DNA of 64,000 nt from Parvularcula dongshanensis (lineage in GTDB: Bacteria; Pseudomonadota; Alphaproteobacteria; Caulobacterales; Parvularculaceae): NCBI RefSeq assembly GCF_014199615.1, contig NZ_JACHOB010000001.1, positions 186,001 to 250,000 on the forward strand. Reading direction: 5' to 3'. Position numbers and translations under genes: made by a program. This document shows positions 20,072 through 28,887 of this stretch, one piece after another (the stretch's first letter is position 1; each line of letters opens with the position of its first letter). The notes below the pieces were generated by a model. The model ran no database searches, was not told the DNA's origin, and was given only the letters and a program-made list of their open reading frames with translations.

Positions 20072-21919
20072 GTGTTCTCCTGGTTCGAACGACTAGTCGA
20101 TCCCCTGCCGAACGAGCGCCCCGTCGCGCCGCCGGACCGCTTCTTGCCGTTCGTCTGGCATTACGTCCGGCCGTTCCGCTTTCTTCTTCTGATCAACATA
20201 TTGCTGGCCGCCGCGATCGGCTTCGTTGAGGTCTTCGCCTTCGACCTCGTCGGCCGGGTCGTCGATTGGATGGGCGAGGCAGAGACGGCAGCGGCGTTCT
20301 GGGACGCCCACGGGGGCCACGTCCTCGGCATCGCGCTGATGATCGGCGTCCTCTGGCCGCTCCTCTCCCTCCTCGACGAGCTCGTTCAGTTGCAGGGCAT
20401 CATGGGCAACATGCCGATGATGATCCGCTGGCGCGGACACCGCTACCTCCTGCGCCAGTCGACTTCCTTCTTCGCGAGCGACTTCGCGGGGCGCCTCGCG
20501 ACCAAGCTGATGCAGACCGCGCTCGGCGTGCGCGACACGGTCGTCAAGCTGTCGAACATCATGGTCTACATGGCCGTCTACTTCGGTTCGGCACTCGTCC
20601 TCTTCGCGGCCAACGACGTTCGCCTGTCCGGGCCGCTGGTCGTCTGGCTGATCGGCTACGTCGTGATCATGCGGATCTTCCTGCCGCGCCTTCGGGCCGT
20701 CGCGGAGGCCCAGTCCGAGGCGCGGTCGCAGCTGACGGGCAGGATCGTCGATGCGTATACGAACATCGCCACGGTGAAGATGTTCTCTTCCTCCGAAGCG
20801 GAGGACGCCTATGCGCGCGACGGCATGGGCGCGATGCTGCGCACCGTCTACCCGCAGATGCGGCTCGCGACCGCCCTGTCCTTGTCGCTGCACGTCCTCA
20901 ACGGCTTCCTGATCGCCTCGACGCTCTCCTTGGGTGTCTGGCTTTGGGGGCGGGGCGACGTCACGCTCGGCACGGTGGCCTTCGCCTCGACCCTGTCGCT
21001 CCGGATCCAGGGCTTGTCGCACTACTTCTTGTGGGAGGTCTCGAACCTCTTCGAGAACATCGGCATGGCGCAGAACGGCATGGAGACGCTGGCGCGGCCG
21101 CTCGCCGTGACCGACCGGACGACGGACGCGCTAGAGGTGCCGCGCGGCGAGGTCGCCTATGAAGGCGTCCGCTTCGCCTATGGTCGCGGACCGGCGGTGA
21201 TCGAGGACCTGTCCCTCACCATCGCGCCCGGAGAGAAGGTCGGCCTCATCGGCCGGTCTGGCGCGGGCAAGTCCACGCTCGTCAGCCTTCTCCTCCGCCT
21301 CTACGAGCCTGACGAGGGCAGCGTCCGGATCGACGGGCAGGACGTGGCCGCCGTCACGCAGGATTCGCTTCGCCGCCAGATCGCCGTCGTCAGCCAGGAC
21401 ACCTCGCTCCTTCACCGCTCGATACGCGAGAACATCGCCTACGGGCGACCCGATGCGACGGAGGCGGACATCATCGAAGCCGCGCGCAAGGCCGAAGCCT
21501 GGTCCTTCATCGCGGCGTTGCGCGACGACAAGGGACGCCAGGGCCTCGATGCGCTCGTCGGCGAGCGCGGGGTCAAGCTGTCCGGCGGGCAGCGCCAGAG
21601 GATCGCCCTCGCCCGCGTCATCCTGAAGGATGCCCCCATCCTCGTTCTCGACGAGGCGACCTCGGCGCTCGACAGCGAAGTCGAGGCTGCCATCCAGGAC
21701 CGCATGGACACGATCACCGCCGGAAGAACGGTCCTCGCCATCGCTCACCGCCTCTCCACCATCGCTGCCATGGACCGTCTGGTCGTCATGGACGCAGGCA
21801 GGATCGTAGAGATGGGAACCCATGCGGAGCTTCTGGAACGCGGCGGCCTCTACGCCAGCCTCTGGGCGCGGCAGTCCGGCGGGTTCGTCGCGGCCAACGA
21901 AGATGTTGCCGCGGAGTAA
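20072..21919 (+). CDS. ABC exporter, fused permease and ATPase (MsbA-like)
   Basis: 615-residue half-transporter. An N-terminal domain with about six membrane helices (residues ~25-330) is joined to an ABC ATPase. The ATPase has Walker A GRSGAGKST, signature LSGGQRQR, Walker B ILVLDEATSALD and the H-loop AHRLST. Such proteins export lipids, peptides or drugs; the substrate cannot be told. Start is GTG 20072. It stands alone on the + strand between a divergent lipoprotein locus and an exported protein. Confidence 0.9.
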   Translation: MFSWFERLVDPLPNERPVAPPDRFLPFVWHYVRPFRFLLLINILLAAAIGFVEVFAFDLVGRVVDWMGEAETAAAFWDAHGGHVLGIALMIGVLWPLLSLLDELVQLQGIMGNMPMMIRWRGHRYLLRQSTSFFASDFAGRLATKLMQTALGVRDTVVKLSNIMVYMAVYFGSALVLFAANDVRLSGPLVVWLIGYVVIMRIFLPRLRAVAEAQSEARSQLTGRIVDAYTNIATVKMFSSSEAEDAYARDGMGAMLRTVYPQMRLATALSLSLHVLNGFLIASTLSLGVWLWGRGDVTLGTVAFASTLSLRIQGLSHYFLWEVSNLFENIGMAQNGMETLARPLAVTDRTTDALEVPRGEVAYEGVRFAYGRGPAVIEDLSLTIAPGEKVGLIGRSGAGKSTLVSLLLRLYEPDEGSVRIDGQDVAAVTQDSLRRQIAVVSQDTSLLHRSIRENIAYGRPDATEADIIEAARKAEAWSFIAALRDDKGRQGLDALVGERGVKLSGGQRQRIALARVILKDAPILVLDEATSALDSEVEAAIQDRMDTITAGRTVLAIAHRLSTIAAMDRLVVMDAGRIVEMGTHAELLERGGLYASLWARQSGGFVAANEDVAAE

Positions 21920-21987
21920 CCAAGTCTCTTCACCGGATCTGAAGATCGCTCGATCACAAACACGTGATGTTAGTGCGAGGGCAAACG

Positions 21988-22626
21988 ATGAGACGCTTGG
22001 TGAAGTTTCTCGCTGGCGGTTGGGCGCTTCTCGCGCACACGCCGGCTCACGCGATCACGGTCGCTTTCGATGCGCGCACGACGGAGGGCGAGGAGCTCGT
22101 CGTCAGCGTATCGACCGACGACCGCAACCTCGGGCACGATCAACCGGCCTACCTCTCCTTGTTCGAGGTGACGGTTCGGGTCGGTGACGACATCTACTCG
22201 ATCAACCAATCGATCTTCAGCGCCTTCGAGTGGGGAAGAGGCGCGAGCGCCCGCCTCGACGATGCGATCACACGGGGGACGCTGGCCGGAAACGAGCTCA
22301 GCTTCGTTGCGACCGCCGGTACATGGTCGAACTACATTCCCGGCCGGTCCGGCATGCTGTCCGACATCACCCTGCAGTTCGCCGAGGACTTCGAAGGTCC
22401 GCTCACCCTCGATACGGTCTTCAACTACCTCGGCGGGACGACGCTGACGGGCGCGTTCGGACGGTCGAACAATGCGGCCTTCCGGATGGCTGAGCTCGAT
22501 GAGTTCGAAAAGGCCGCCGCCGTGCCCGTTCCGCCCGCCGCCGTCTTGTTCTGGTCGGGAATGGCGCTCTTCGCGCGCAGGCGGGCCCTGGTGGAGCTAG
22601 GCGGAATCGAACCGCCGACCTCTTGA
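21988..22626 (+). CDS. Exported protein with PEP-CTERM-like C-terminal sorting signal
   Basis: 212 residues. ATG 21988 has GAGGG upstream and begins a signal peptide (MRRLVKFLAGGWALLAHTPAHA). The body is beta-rich, resembling extracellular PEP-CTERM proteins. Near the end a VPVPPAAVLF hydrophobic segment and RRR form a sorting tripartite signal like VPxPA-CTERM. After RRR the frame runs 38 bases into the antisense of tRNA-Ala, adding a tail ending GGIEPPTS before its stop. That tail is probably an accident of position. Confidence 0.72.
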   Translation: MRRLVKFLAGGWALLAHTPAHAITVAFDARTTEGEELVVSVSTDDRNLGHDQPAYLSLFEVTVRVGDDIYSINQSIFSAFEWGRGASARLDDAITRGTLAGNELSFVATAGTWSNYIPGRSGMLSDITLQFAEDFEGPLTLDTVFNYLGGTTLTGAFGRSNNAAFRMAELDEFEKAAAVPVPPAAVLFWSGMALFARRRALVELGGIEPPTS

Positions 22627-22664
22627 ATGCCATTCAAGCGCTCTACCAACTGAGCTATAGCCCC
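22589..22664 (-). tRNA. tRNA-Ala (GGC anticodon)
   Basis: 76-nt cloverleaf on the minus strand. The acceptor GGGGCTA pairs with TAGCTCC (one G-T). The D arm is AGCTCAGTTGGTAGAGC. The anticodon loop ATGGCAT sits in stem CTTGA/TCAAG, and the T arm contains GGTTCGATTCC. CCA is encoded. The 3' end overlaps the coding end of the convergent exported-protein gene. Confidence 0.97.
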
Positions 22665-22707
22665 AGGGCAGGCGGGCCTGATAACGGCGCGGAATTGCCT
22701 TGGCAAC

Positions 22708-22728
22708 AGGGCTCGTGATCAGAGCCCT
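22708..22728 (-). terminator. Hairpin downstream of the small secreted protein gene
   Basis: Inverted repeat AGGGCTC / GAGCCCT with a 7-base loop, 11 bases past the stop of the minus-strand gene starting at 23086. No T-run follows, so factor-independent termination is uncertain. Confidence 0.45.
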
Positions 22729-22738
22729 TCAGAATCGT

Positions 22739-23086
22739 TCAAAGACCGATCTGCGCCATGGCCTCGGTCATGACCCGCTCGCCGAGCCACATGCCATAGC
22801 CTTCGACGCCCTTCTGGAACGCCGGCTCCCGCAGCGCCATCATGCCGACGCCGCATTGCTGCATGGCGACCGATGCCACGCCCATGCCGAAGGTCAGCAT
22901 GACCTTCTGGGCTCCGAGCTTGTTCTCCTGCAACGCCGCGATCAGAAACTCGCGAAACTGCGCGTCGGCGCTCGGCTCGTGGTTTTCGATCAGGCACTCG
23001 GTAAGCGTCGCCGGCTCGAGCGCGGCGCGAGCCGGTCCGGCCGAGGCCAAGCCCGCGGCGAAGACGGCGGCGTAGATCTTCTTCAT
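22739..23086 (-). CDS. Small secreted hypothetical protein
   Basis: 115 residues with signal peptide ([21 protein letters not shown]) and AGGGG nine bases before ATG 23086. The mature part is helical with two Cys (TECLIEN, QQCGVG) and Met-rich stretches. No known domain recognised. Probably periplasmic. Divergent from typA with about 140 bp between starts. Confidence 0.72.
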   Translation of the reverse strand: MKKIYAAVFAAGLASAGPARAALEPATLTECLIENHEPSADAQFREFLIAALQENKLGAQKVMLTFGMGVASVAMQQCGVGMMALREPAFQKGVEGYGMWLGERVMTEAMAQIGL

Positions 23087-23225
23087 GGATTGCCCCTGGC
23101 TGAGAGGCCGAACTGTGACGGACGAGCCCCGCCGGCACAACGCCCGGCGTGCCGCGTCGATGACGCCCCTTTCCTTCCGCCCGATCCCTGCTAGACGGCC
23201 TTCGCACTTGCGAAAGACCCCCGAC

Positions 23226-25061
23226 ATGACCACGCTTCGTAACGTCGCGATCATCGCGCACGTCGACCATGGCAAGACCACCCTCGTCGACGCCCTCCTC
23301 CGCCAGTCGGGCGCCGTGCGCGAGAACGCCGAGATGGCCGAACGCGCGATGGATTCGAACGACATCGAACGCGAGCGGGGCATCACCATCCTCGCCAAGA
23401 CGACCAGCGTCACCTGGGACTCGCCCGAGTTCGGCGAGGCGCGGATCAACATCGTCGACACGCCCGGCCACGCGGACTTCGGCGGCGAGGTCGAGCGGAT
23501 CCTCTCCATGGTCGACGGCTGCGTCCTCCTCGTGGATGCCGAGGAAGGCACCATGCCGCAGACGAAGTTCGTCCTCTCCAAGGCGCTCGCCCTCGGCCTC
23601 AAGCCGATCGTAGTCCTCAACAAGGTCGACCGGCCGAACGCCGAGCCCGACCGCGTCCTGGACGAGGCCTTCGACCTCTTCGCGGCCCTGGGCGCGGACG
23701 AGGACCAACTCGACTTCCCCGCCCTCTACGCGAGCGGCAAGGAGGGCTGGGCCGACCGCGAGGAGGACGGCGCGAAGAAGGATCTAGGTCCGCTCTTCGA
23801 GACGATCCTCGAGCGCGTGCCGGAGCCGAGCCTGCCCGACGGCGCGGCCGAGCTGCCCTTCCAAATGCTGGCGACCACGCTCGAGGCCGATCCGTTCCTC
23901 GGCCGCATCCTGACGGGCCGCATCGTCTCGGGCCGTCCGCGCGTCGGCCAGACGCTGAAGGCGCTATCGGTCAAAGGCACGCTGGTCGAGCAGGCCCGCG
24001 TCTCGAAGGTCCTCGCCTTCCGCGGCCTCTCGCGCCAGCCCGTCGAGACGGCCGAGCCCGGCGACATCGTCGCGATCTCGGGCCTCTCCAAGGCGTCCGT
24101 CTCCGATACGCTCTGCGACCCCGCGATCACCGAGGCGCTGCCCGCCCGGACGATCGACCCGCCGACGCTGTCCGTCAGCATCTCGCCCAACGACAGCCCG
24201 CTCGCGGGCCGCGAGGGCGACAAGGTCCAGTCGCGGGTCATCCGCGAGCGCCTGTTCCGCCAGGCCGAGGGCGACGTCGCCATCCGCGTGACCGAGAGCG
24301 CCGACAAGGACGCCTTCGAGGTCGCGGGGCGCGGCGAGCTGCAGCTCGGCGTCCTGATCGAGAACATGCGCCGCGAAGGTTTCGAGATGTCGGTCAGCCG
24401 CCCGCGCGTCCTCCTTCGCGAGGTGGACGGCCAGACGATGGAGCCGATCGAGGAGATCGTCATCGACGTCGACGAGGAGTACTCGGGCGCCGTCATCGAC
24501 GAGCTGACCCAGCGCCGCTGCGACCTGCGCGAGATGAAGCCCGCGGGCGGCGGCAAGACGCGCCTGGTCCTCGAAGGCCCTGCCCGCGCCCTCATCGGCT
24601 ATCACGGCAAGTTCCTGACCGACACGCGCGGCACGGGCGTGATGAACCGTGTGTACAAGGAGCACGGACCGCATAGGGGCCCCGTCGAGAGCCGCCGGAA
24701 CGGCGTCCTCATCGCCAACGGCTCTGGCAACGCGGTCCCATACGCCCTTTGGAACATCGAGGAGCGCGGCGTCCTCTTCATCGAGCCCGGCGTGCCCGTC
24801 TATCAGGGCATGATCATCGGCGAGAACGCGAAGCCCCAGGACCTCGAGGTGAACCCCCTCAAGGCCAAGCAGCTGACCAACATCCGCGCCGCCGGCAAGG
24901 ACGACGCCGTCCGCCTGACCCCGCCCCGTCGCTTGAGCCTCGAGCAGGCGATCTCCTACATCGGCGACGACGAGCTCGTCGAAGTGACGCCGCAATCGGT
25001 CCGCCTGCGCAAGCGGCACCTCGACCCGAACGAGCGGAAGAAGGCGGCGAAGGCGGCCTGA
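23226..25061 (+). CDS. typA: Ribosome-associated translational GTPase TypA/BipA
   Basis: 611 residues, the usual BipA length. G motifs: [10 protein letters not shown] (G1), RGITI (G2), [11 protein letters not shown] (G3) and NKVD (G4). The EF-G-like domains II, III and V and the C-terminal BipA domain follow. It binds the 70S ribosome under stress or low temperature and aids 50S assembly. The chosen start MTTLRNVAI matches the family; no strong Shine-Dalgarno is visible. Confidence 0.96.
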   Translation: MTTLRNVAIIAHVDHGKTTLVDALLRQSGAVRENAEMAERAMDSNDIERERGITILAKTTSVTWDSPEFGEARINIVDTPGHADFGGEVERILSMVDGCVLLVDAEEGTMPQTKFVLSKALALGLKPIVVLNKVDRPNAEPDRVLDEAFDLFAALGADEDQLDFPALYASGKEGWADREEDGAKKDLGPLFETILERVPEPSLPDGAAELPFQMLATTLEADPFLGRILTGRIVSGRPRVGQTLKALSVKGTLVEQARVSKVLAFRGLSRQPVETAEPGDIVAISGLSKASVSDTLCDPAITEALPARTIDPPTLSVSISPNDSPLAGREGDKVQSRVIRERLFRQAEGDVAIRVTESADKDAFEVAGRGELQLGVLIENMRREGFEMSVSRPRVLLREVDGQTMEPIEEIVIDVDEEYSGAVIDELTQRRCDLREMKPAGGGKTRLVLEGPARALIGYHGKFLTDTRGTGVMNRVYKEHGPHRGPVESRRNGVLIANGSGNAVPYALWNIEERGVLFIEPGVPVYQGMIIGENAKPQDLEVNPLKAKQLTNIRAAGKDDAVRLTPPRRLSLEQAISYIGDDELVEVTPQSVRLRKRHLDPNERKKAAKAA

Positions 25062-25063
25062 AC

Positions 25064-25082
25064 GGAAACGAGTAACGTTTCC
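25064..25082 (+). terminator. Weak hairpin just after typA
   Basis: GGAAACG / CGTTTCC with loop AGTAA, beginning three bases after the typA stop. No T-tract follows, so it may protect the 3' end rather than terminate. Confidence 0.35.
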
Positions 25083-25410
25083 TCGTAGCGGTACGCCCGA
25101 CCCCGTGGGCGCGAAGCGAACAGCCGTTCGCGTCCGCTTGCGCAGTGGTACGATGGTCCGGGGTGTCCCGCGCGCGGCTCGCCGCAGTTCGGGGTGGTAG
25201 TAGGTTGTCTGCGGCGCAAGGGGTCCCACACCCTCGCTCGCTGCGCGGCACGAAGTCCTCCACGCTCCTCAGCGCGATCCGCCGGGGCCGTTCTTCAGCT
25301 CGCCCGGCGCGTGTCTGGCCTGACCAAGTGGGATGCATTCCATCATCCAGACTTCGCCAGCACGTGACCTCGTGGCGGCAGGCAAGGGAGACGTCAGCTG
25401 TCCGCCCAGC

Positions 25411-25467
25411 CCCGGCCCTGCCGCGACGGGGGGAGAATGGCACGGGATGCGAGGGCGGGGATAAGTT
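25411..25467. repeat. Imperfect dispersed repeat, copy B
   Basis: Partner of 18577-18636 in the same orientation, ending in the same 15 bases GGGCGGGGATAAGTT and sharing the ACGGGGG and ATGGCA blocks. Roughly 70 percent alike by eye. Confidence 0.55.
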
Positions 25468-25913
25468 TTGTGCCGCGGACCGACGATGTAGAACAACCCG
25501 AACGGTCGTTACTCGTCGAAGTCGGAAGTTCGCACTAAGGCAAGAATAGACGAGAGACGACACACACCAGAACTTCACCGGTCCTTTGTGCACTCGCAAC
25601 ACAGCGATAGCTGTTGAAGTCCTTCACGCCAATCGCACTTAGGCCAGTTTCTGCCCAAGGTGAACCATCATTTATAGCGGACTAATACTTGTCGGTCCGG
25701 AAGAGAGAGATATTCTGTGAAGGCGATATGTTCGCACAGCACTCATCAAGATGCTTCGTTGGGGAGAGGTGCCAGCAGCCTCGCAGAGAATCGCAGACTT
25801 CTTAGATCCTAGTCGCGGAAGGCGTTTTGGTGCATTTCCCTGCCGGGGATCTACTGGTAGAGATCACGATGAATGCAGGGATTATCCTTTATGATGCTCA
25901 TAATGGTTGGAGG

Positions 25914-26648
25914 ATGATCGCAGTGAGAACCGATGCAATAGTTATCGCGCTAATCGTCGGCTTATCTACCAGTGGATGCGTGGCCACGGCCTTCGTGCTT
26001 GATGCTGGGATAAATACGGTCGTCGCTCCCTTCAGCGCCGCCCGCGCAGAGTCCTTACAGGACGAGATGGACCTTATCTGCGACGTGTTCACTAATGTGT
26101 CGCTTGCAGAGATTGATCATAGCAGGGGTGCAGCCCTCTACGGCCGCAACGGCTGGTGCAGTGGCGCCTGTGTCCGCGCCCTGCAAGGCGGTTATGCATT
26201 CGTCGATGTCTTCGACCTGGCACGCGCACCCGGAGAGCAAAGAAACCTCGCGTTGGAGCGGCCCGAGAACGTCCGCCGATACACTCTATCCAACGTCGAA
26301 TGCTCAGGTGGAACGTCACCTGATTGCATAGTCGGAGAGGACGTAGACGAGGTCGTGGGGGCCTACGAACCGATCTACTTTTCTGCAGAATGGCCGACGG
26401 CCCGGCATGGGGGTCTGGGAGAGCATATCAGTCGTCGGCACGTCGGAGTCTTCGATCCAGCCCTCCGCATCGATGCACGCCAGATACGCGGAAGGTTTGA
26501 AGGTATCAGGGACCGAGCAACGGGGGAGCTACGGGCGACAGGTCATCTCTACCTGCAGCGGACCGTGCCCGGGAGCCGCTTTCCGGCGGACGACAGCGCA
26601 GAGACCGTTCGCAGTTGTTCGGTGGAGGGAGAAAACACCGACCTTTAA
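25914..26648 (+). CDS. Lipoprotein of unknown function in a lower-GC patch
   Basis: 244 residues from ATG 25914, or 241 from GTG 25923. GGAGG directly abuts the ATG but sits nine bases before the GTG, so GTG may be the true start. A lipoprotein signal ends in GLSTSGC. The mature part has Cys pairs (LICDV, WCSGACV, ECSGGTSPDC) suggesting disulfides. No family recognised. Codon use is less GC-biased than neighbours and the upstream DNA is also lower in GC, suggesting recent acquisition (inference). Confidence 0.65.
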   Translation: MIAVRTDAIVIALIVGLSTSGCVATAFVLDAGINTVVAPFSAARAESLQDEMDLICDVFTNVSLAEIDHSRGAALYGRNGWCSGACVRALQGGYAFVDVFDLARAPGEQRNLALERPENVRRYTLSNVECSGGTSPDCIVGEDVDEVVGAYEPIYFSAEWPTARHGGLGEHISRRHVGVFDPALRIDARQIRGRFEGIRDRATGELRATGHLYLQRTVPGSRFPADDSAETVRSCSVEGENTDL

Positions 26649-26650
26649 GC

Positions 26651-26788
26651 TCAAGCGGTCCACGACGGTGGTGATCGGAGACCGATGATACCGATGACAG
26701 CGGGCAACAATGGCCTTGGCGCCTTGTCGAGCCAGGCTATGCCGAAGCGCTTGTTCGTTTCGATCGGCGCTTCCGGATCGTCGATCAT
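26651..26788 (-). CDS. Small hypothetical protein with one hydrophobic segment
   Basis: 45-residue frame. GGAGGGG lies six bases before ATG 26788, one of the best ribosome sites in this part of the window. The N-terminus is acidic (MIDDPEAPIETNKRFG), followed by a hydrophobic stretch LLPAVIGIIGL and a short tail. It lies between a convergent lipoprotein and the GST gene. No family recognised; may be a small membrane-associated protein. Confidence 0.45.
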   Translation of the reverse strand: MIDDPEAPIETNKRFGIAWLDKAPRPLLPAVIGIIGLRSPPSWTA

Positions 26789-26886
26789 GGCCTTCCCCTC
26801 CGGCGGCCATAGCTCGACTCGTCGCGCGAAGCGCACAGTGGTCCACGTCCTCCGTCCCGCCTAGCCCATAGAAGCGGGGTCCGGCG

Positions 26887-27867
26887 TCAAGCGTTTCCCG
26901 CGTCCGGGAGCGGCGCCGAGCCGAAGTCGAGCTCAGGCCCGACCGGTACGATGCCGGTCGGGTTTATCGACCGGTGGCTGCCGTAGTAGTGGCCTTTGAT
27001 GTGGTCGAGGTGGATGGTGCCTGCGACCTCGGGCATCCGCGCCAGGCCCAGCATGTAGCGGTGCAGGTTCGGCATGTCGGCGATGCGCGTCACGTTGCAC
27101 TTGAAGTGGCCGTAATAGACCGCGTCGAAGCGCAGAAGCGTCGTCAGCAAGCGGATGTCCGCCTCGGTCAGCGTGTTCCCGACGAGGTAGTCTTCGCCTT
27201 CGAGCCGGTCTTCGAGCCAGCGTAGGGACGAGAAGAGCTTCTCGACCTCCTCTTCGTAGACCTTCTGCTTCTCGGCGAAGCCCGCCTTGTAAACCCCGTT
27301 GTTGACGGTGTGGTAGACGCGCTCGTTGACCTCGTCGATCTCGCTTCTGAGCGCGTCCGGGTAGGTGTCGAGCGGCTTCGCGCCGAGCCCGTCGAAGGCG
27401 CGGGTCAGCATCCGGATGATTTCGGAGGACTCGTTGTTGACGATCCGTTCCGTCTTCTTGTCCCACAGGACCGGCACCGTCGCCTTCCCGTTCACCTTGG
27501 GATCGGCGTGCTGGTAGATTCCGTGCAGGGTCTCGTGGCCCATCGGGTCGGGAATGACGCCGGGACCCTCGTGGAAGGTCCATCCCTGATCCCGCATCAG
27601 CCAGTGGGTGACGGAGATGGGCAGCATCTCCTCGATCCCCTTCAGCGCGCGGAGGATCAGCGTCCGGTGCGCCCACGGACAGGCGTAGGAGACGTAGAGG
27701 TGGTAGCGGTCCGCTTCGGCCTTGAAGCCTTCCTGCCCGTCGGGGCCGGGCGCGCCGTCCGCCGTCAGCCAGCCTCGGAACTGGCTCGGCTGCCGGTCGT
27801 AGCGGCCCTCCTCGTTCGCGAAGCTCTCCTCCGAGACCCACTCGCCGTCCTTGAGCACGCCGCCCAT
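26887..27867 (-). CDS. Glutathionyl-hydroquinone reductase (Xi-class GST)
   Basis: 326 residues of the YqjG/ECM4 family, which reduces glutathionyl-(hydro)quinones using glutathione. The catalytic Cys lies in SYACPWAHR. Further family marks are WTFHEGPGVIPD, NNESSEIIRML and DIRLLTTLLRFDAVY. Cytosolic. It lies 77 bp downstream of the rhodopsin gene in the same direction and is possibly co-transcribed. Quinone protection would suit photo-oxidative conditions, but that link is inference. Confidence 0.93.
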   Translation of the reverse strand: MGGVLKDGEWVSEESFANEEGRYDRQPSQFRGWLTADGAPGPDGQEGFKAEADRYHLYVSYACPWAHRTLILRALKGIEEMLPISVTHWLMRDQGWTFHEGPGVIPDPMGHETLHGIYQHADPKVNGKATVPVLWDKKTERIVNNESSEIIRMLTRAFDGLGAKPLDTYPDALRSEIDEVNERVYHTVNNGVYKAGFAEKQKVYEEEVEKLFSSLRWLEDRLEGEDYLVGNTLTEADIRLLTTLLRFDAVYYGHFKCNVTRIADMPNLHRYMLGLARMPEVAGTIHLDHIKGHYYGSHRSINPTGIVPVGPELDFGSAPLPDAGNA

Positions 27868-27944
27868 GCCTCACTCCTCGCAATGCTTGAGGAGGAGACG
27901 GGCCCGCCCCCGCGAGGGTTCCTCGCAAGGGCGGCTCGCTCGGC

Positions 27945-28829
27945 TCAAAGCTCTTTTGCCTGCGGCGAGGAGGGCGTCTCATCGAGCGGCTCGCCGCTCG
28001 CGCTGCCGGTCAGGCCGGCCCAGGAAGCGAGCGCCTTGACCGCGCCGTCATAGCCCTCGAGGGCGGAGCGCCTGAGGACGAAGCGGCTGAGGATCACGCC
28101 GTAGACGAGCTTCGAGAAGATGTCGGCGACGGTGTACATGAACTGCCGCACGACGATGGCGTCGCCATCCGTTCCGACCGCCGGGACCATGTAGGCGAGA
28201 GCGTAGAGACCCCAGAAGAACAAGAAGTAGAAGAAGAGGTTGTGCAGCCAGCCATGAAGTTGCGGCGGGGTGTGCGCCCGGGACTCTCGCAGCGACTTCC
28301 ACACGCCCCAAACGAGGTAGACGAAGGGGATGGTGCTGATGAAGCCCCAAAGGAGCATCGTGCCGACGTTCGAATGCTCGAAGAACTGGCCGATGAGCCC
28401 GGTCCAGATCATCGCGATCGCGGCGACGACGAGGGCCGCGAAGCGCTTGTGGATCGTCCGTTGCGGCAGGTTGAGCGCGATCAGGAGCTGCGCGAGCAGC
28501 AGGGGAATGGTGATCGTCCAGTTGGCGTAGCGGTAGGCGTTGGAGAACACCGTGTCCGCCGCGGGCATCCACTGCGTGCCGACCCAGGTGAAGGAATCGC
28601 TCCAGGCGATGTACTCGCGCAGGAGGCTGAGCCCCGCCGCCAGCATGATGACCGCCGACAGCCACGGGACGAGCCGGTAGCGCGGCGCGATCTGCGTCGA
28701 GGCCGCCAGGAAGAAGACGGAGAAGGCGAAGTGCGCGCCGTAGCCGATCATCAGGAGCACCGCGACGAGCTGGTACTGCGGATGGCTGAGGTTCGCGAAG
28801 TTCTCGATGTTCTGGTGCAGCGCTTCCAT
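27945..28829 (-). CDS. NTQ-type microbial rhodopsin, predicted light-driven chloride pump
   Basis: 294-residue seven-helix retinal protein. ATG 28829 is preceded by AGAGGAG about eight bases upstream. The retinal Schiff-base Lys is K240 in ADIFSK, with counterion Asp D236. In helix C the motif residues equivalent to bacteriorhodopsin D85/T89/D96 are N103, T107 and Q114 (YRYANWTITIP...Q), that is NTQ. The family pattern is that NDQ pumps sodium, NTQ pumps chloride inward and DTD/DTE pump protons. Helices D-E (GQFFEHSN, LLWGFIS) resemble the KR2/ClR clade. Function is therefore predicted, not shown. No carotenoid or blh gene lies nearby, so retinal must come from elsewhere. The GST gene follows in the same direction. 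Confidence 0.95.
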   Translation of the reverse strand: MEALHQNIENFANLSHPQYQLVAVLLMIGYGAHFAFSVFFLAASTQIAPRYRLVPWLSAVIMLAAGLSLLREYIAWSDSFTWVGTQWMPAADTVFSNAYRYANWTITIPLLLAQLLIALNLPQRTIHKRFAALVVAAIAMIWTGLIGQFFEHSNVGTMLLWGFISTIPFVYLVWGVWKSLRESRAHTPPQLHGWLHNLFFYFLFFWGLYALAYMVPAVGTDGDAIVVRQFMYTVADIFSKLVYGVILSRFVLRRSALEGYDGAVKALASWAGLTGSASGEPLDETPSSPQAKEL

Positions 28830-28887
28830 GCGCGGGGCTCCTCTTTCCGGAGACCGGGTATCTAAACCCGCGCCCCGCCGGGGCGAG

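Larger units (their letters stand above)
25062..25913. other. 852-bp noncoding gap with composition shift
   Basis: No convincing gene. The left half (to ~25480) is GC-rich and holds repeat copy B. The right half drops in G+C: 25681-25740 has 28 G/C in 60 bases. That lower-GC stretch continues into the lipoprotein gene downstream. Short frames here lack ribosome sites and family resemblance. Confidence 0.6.
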
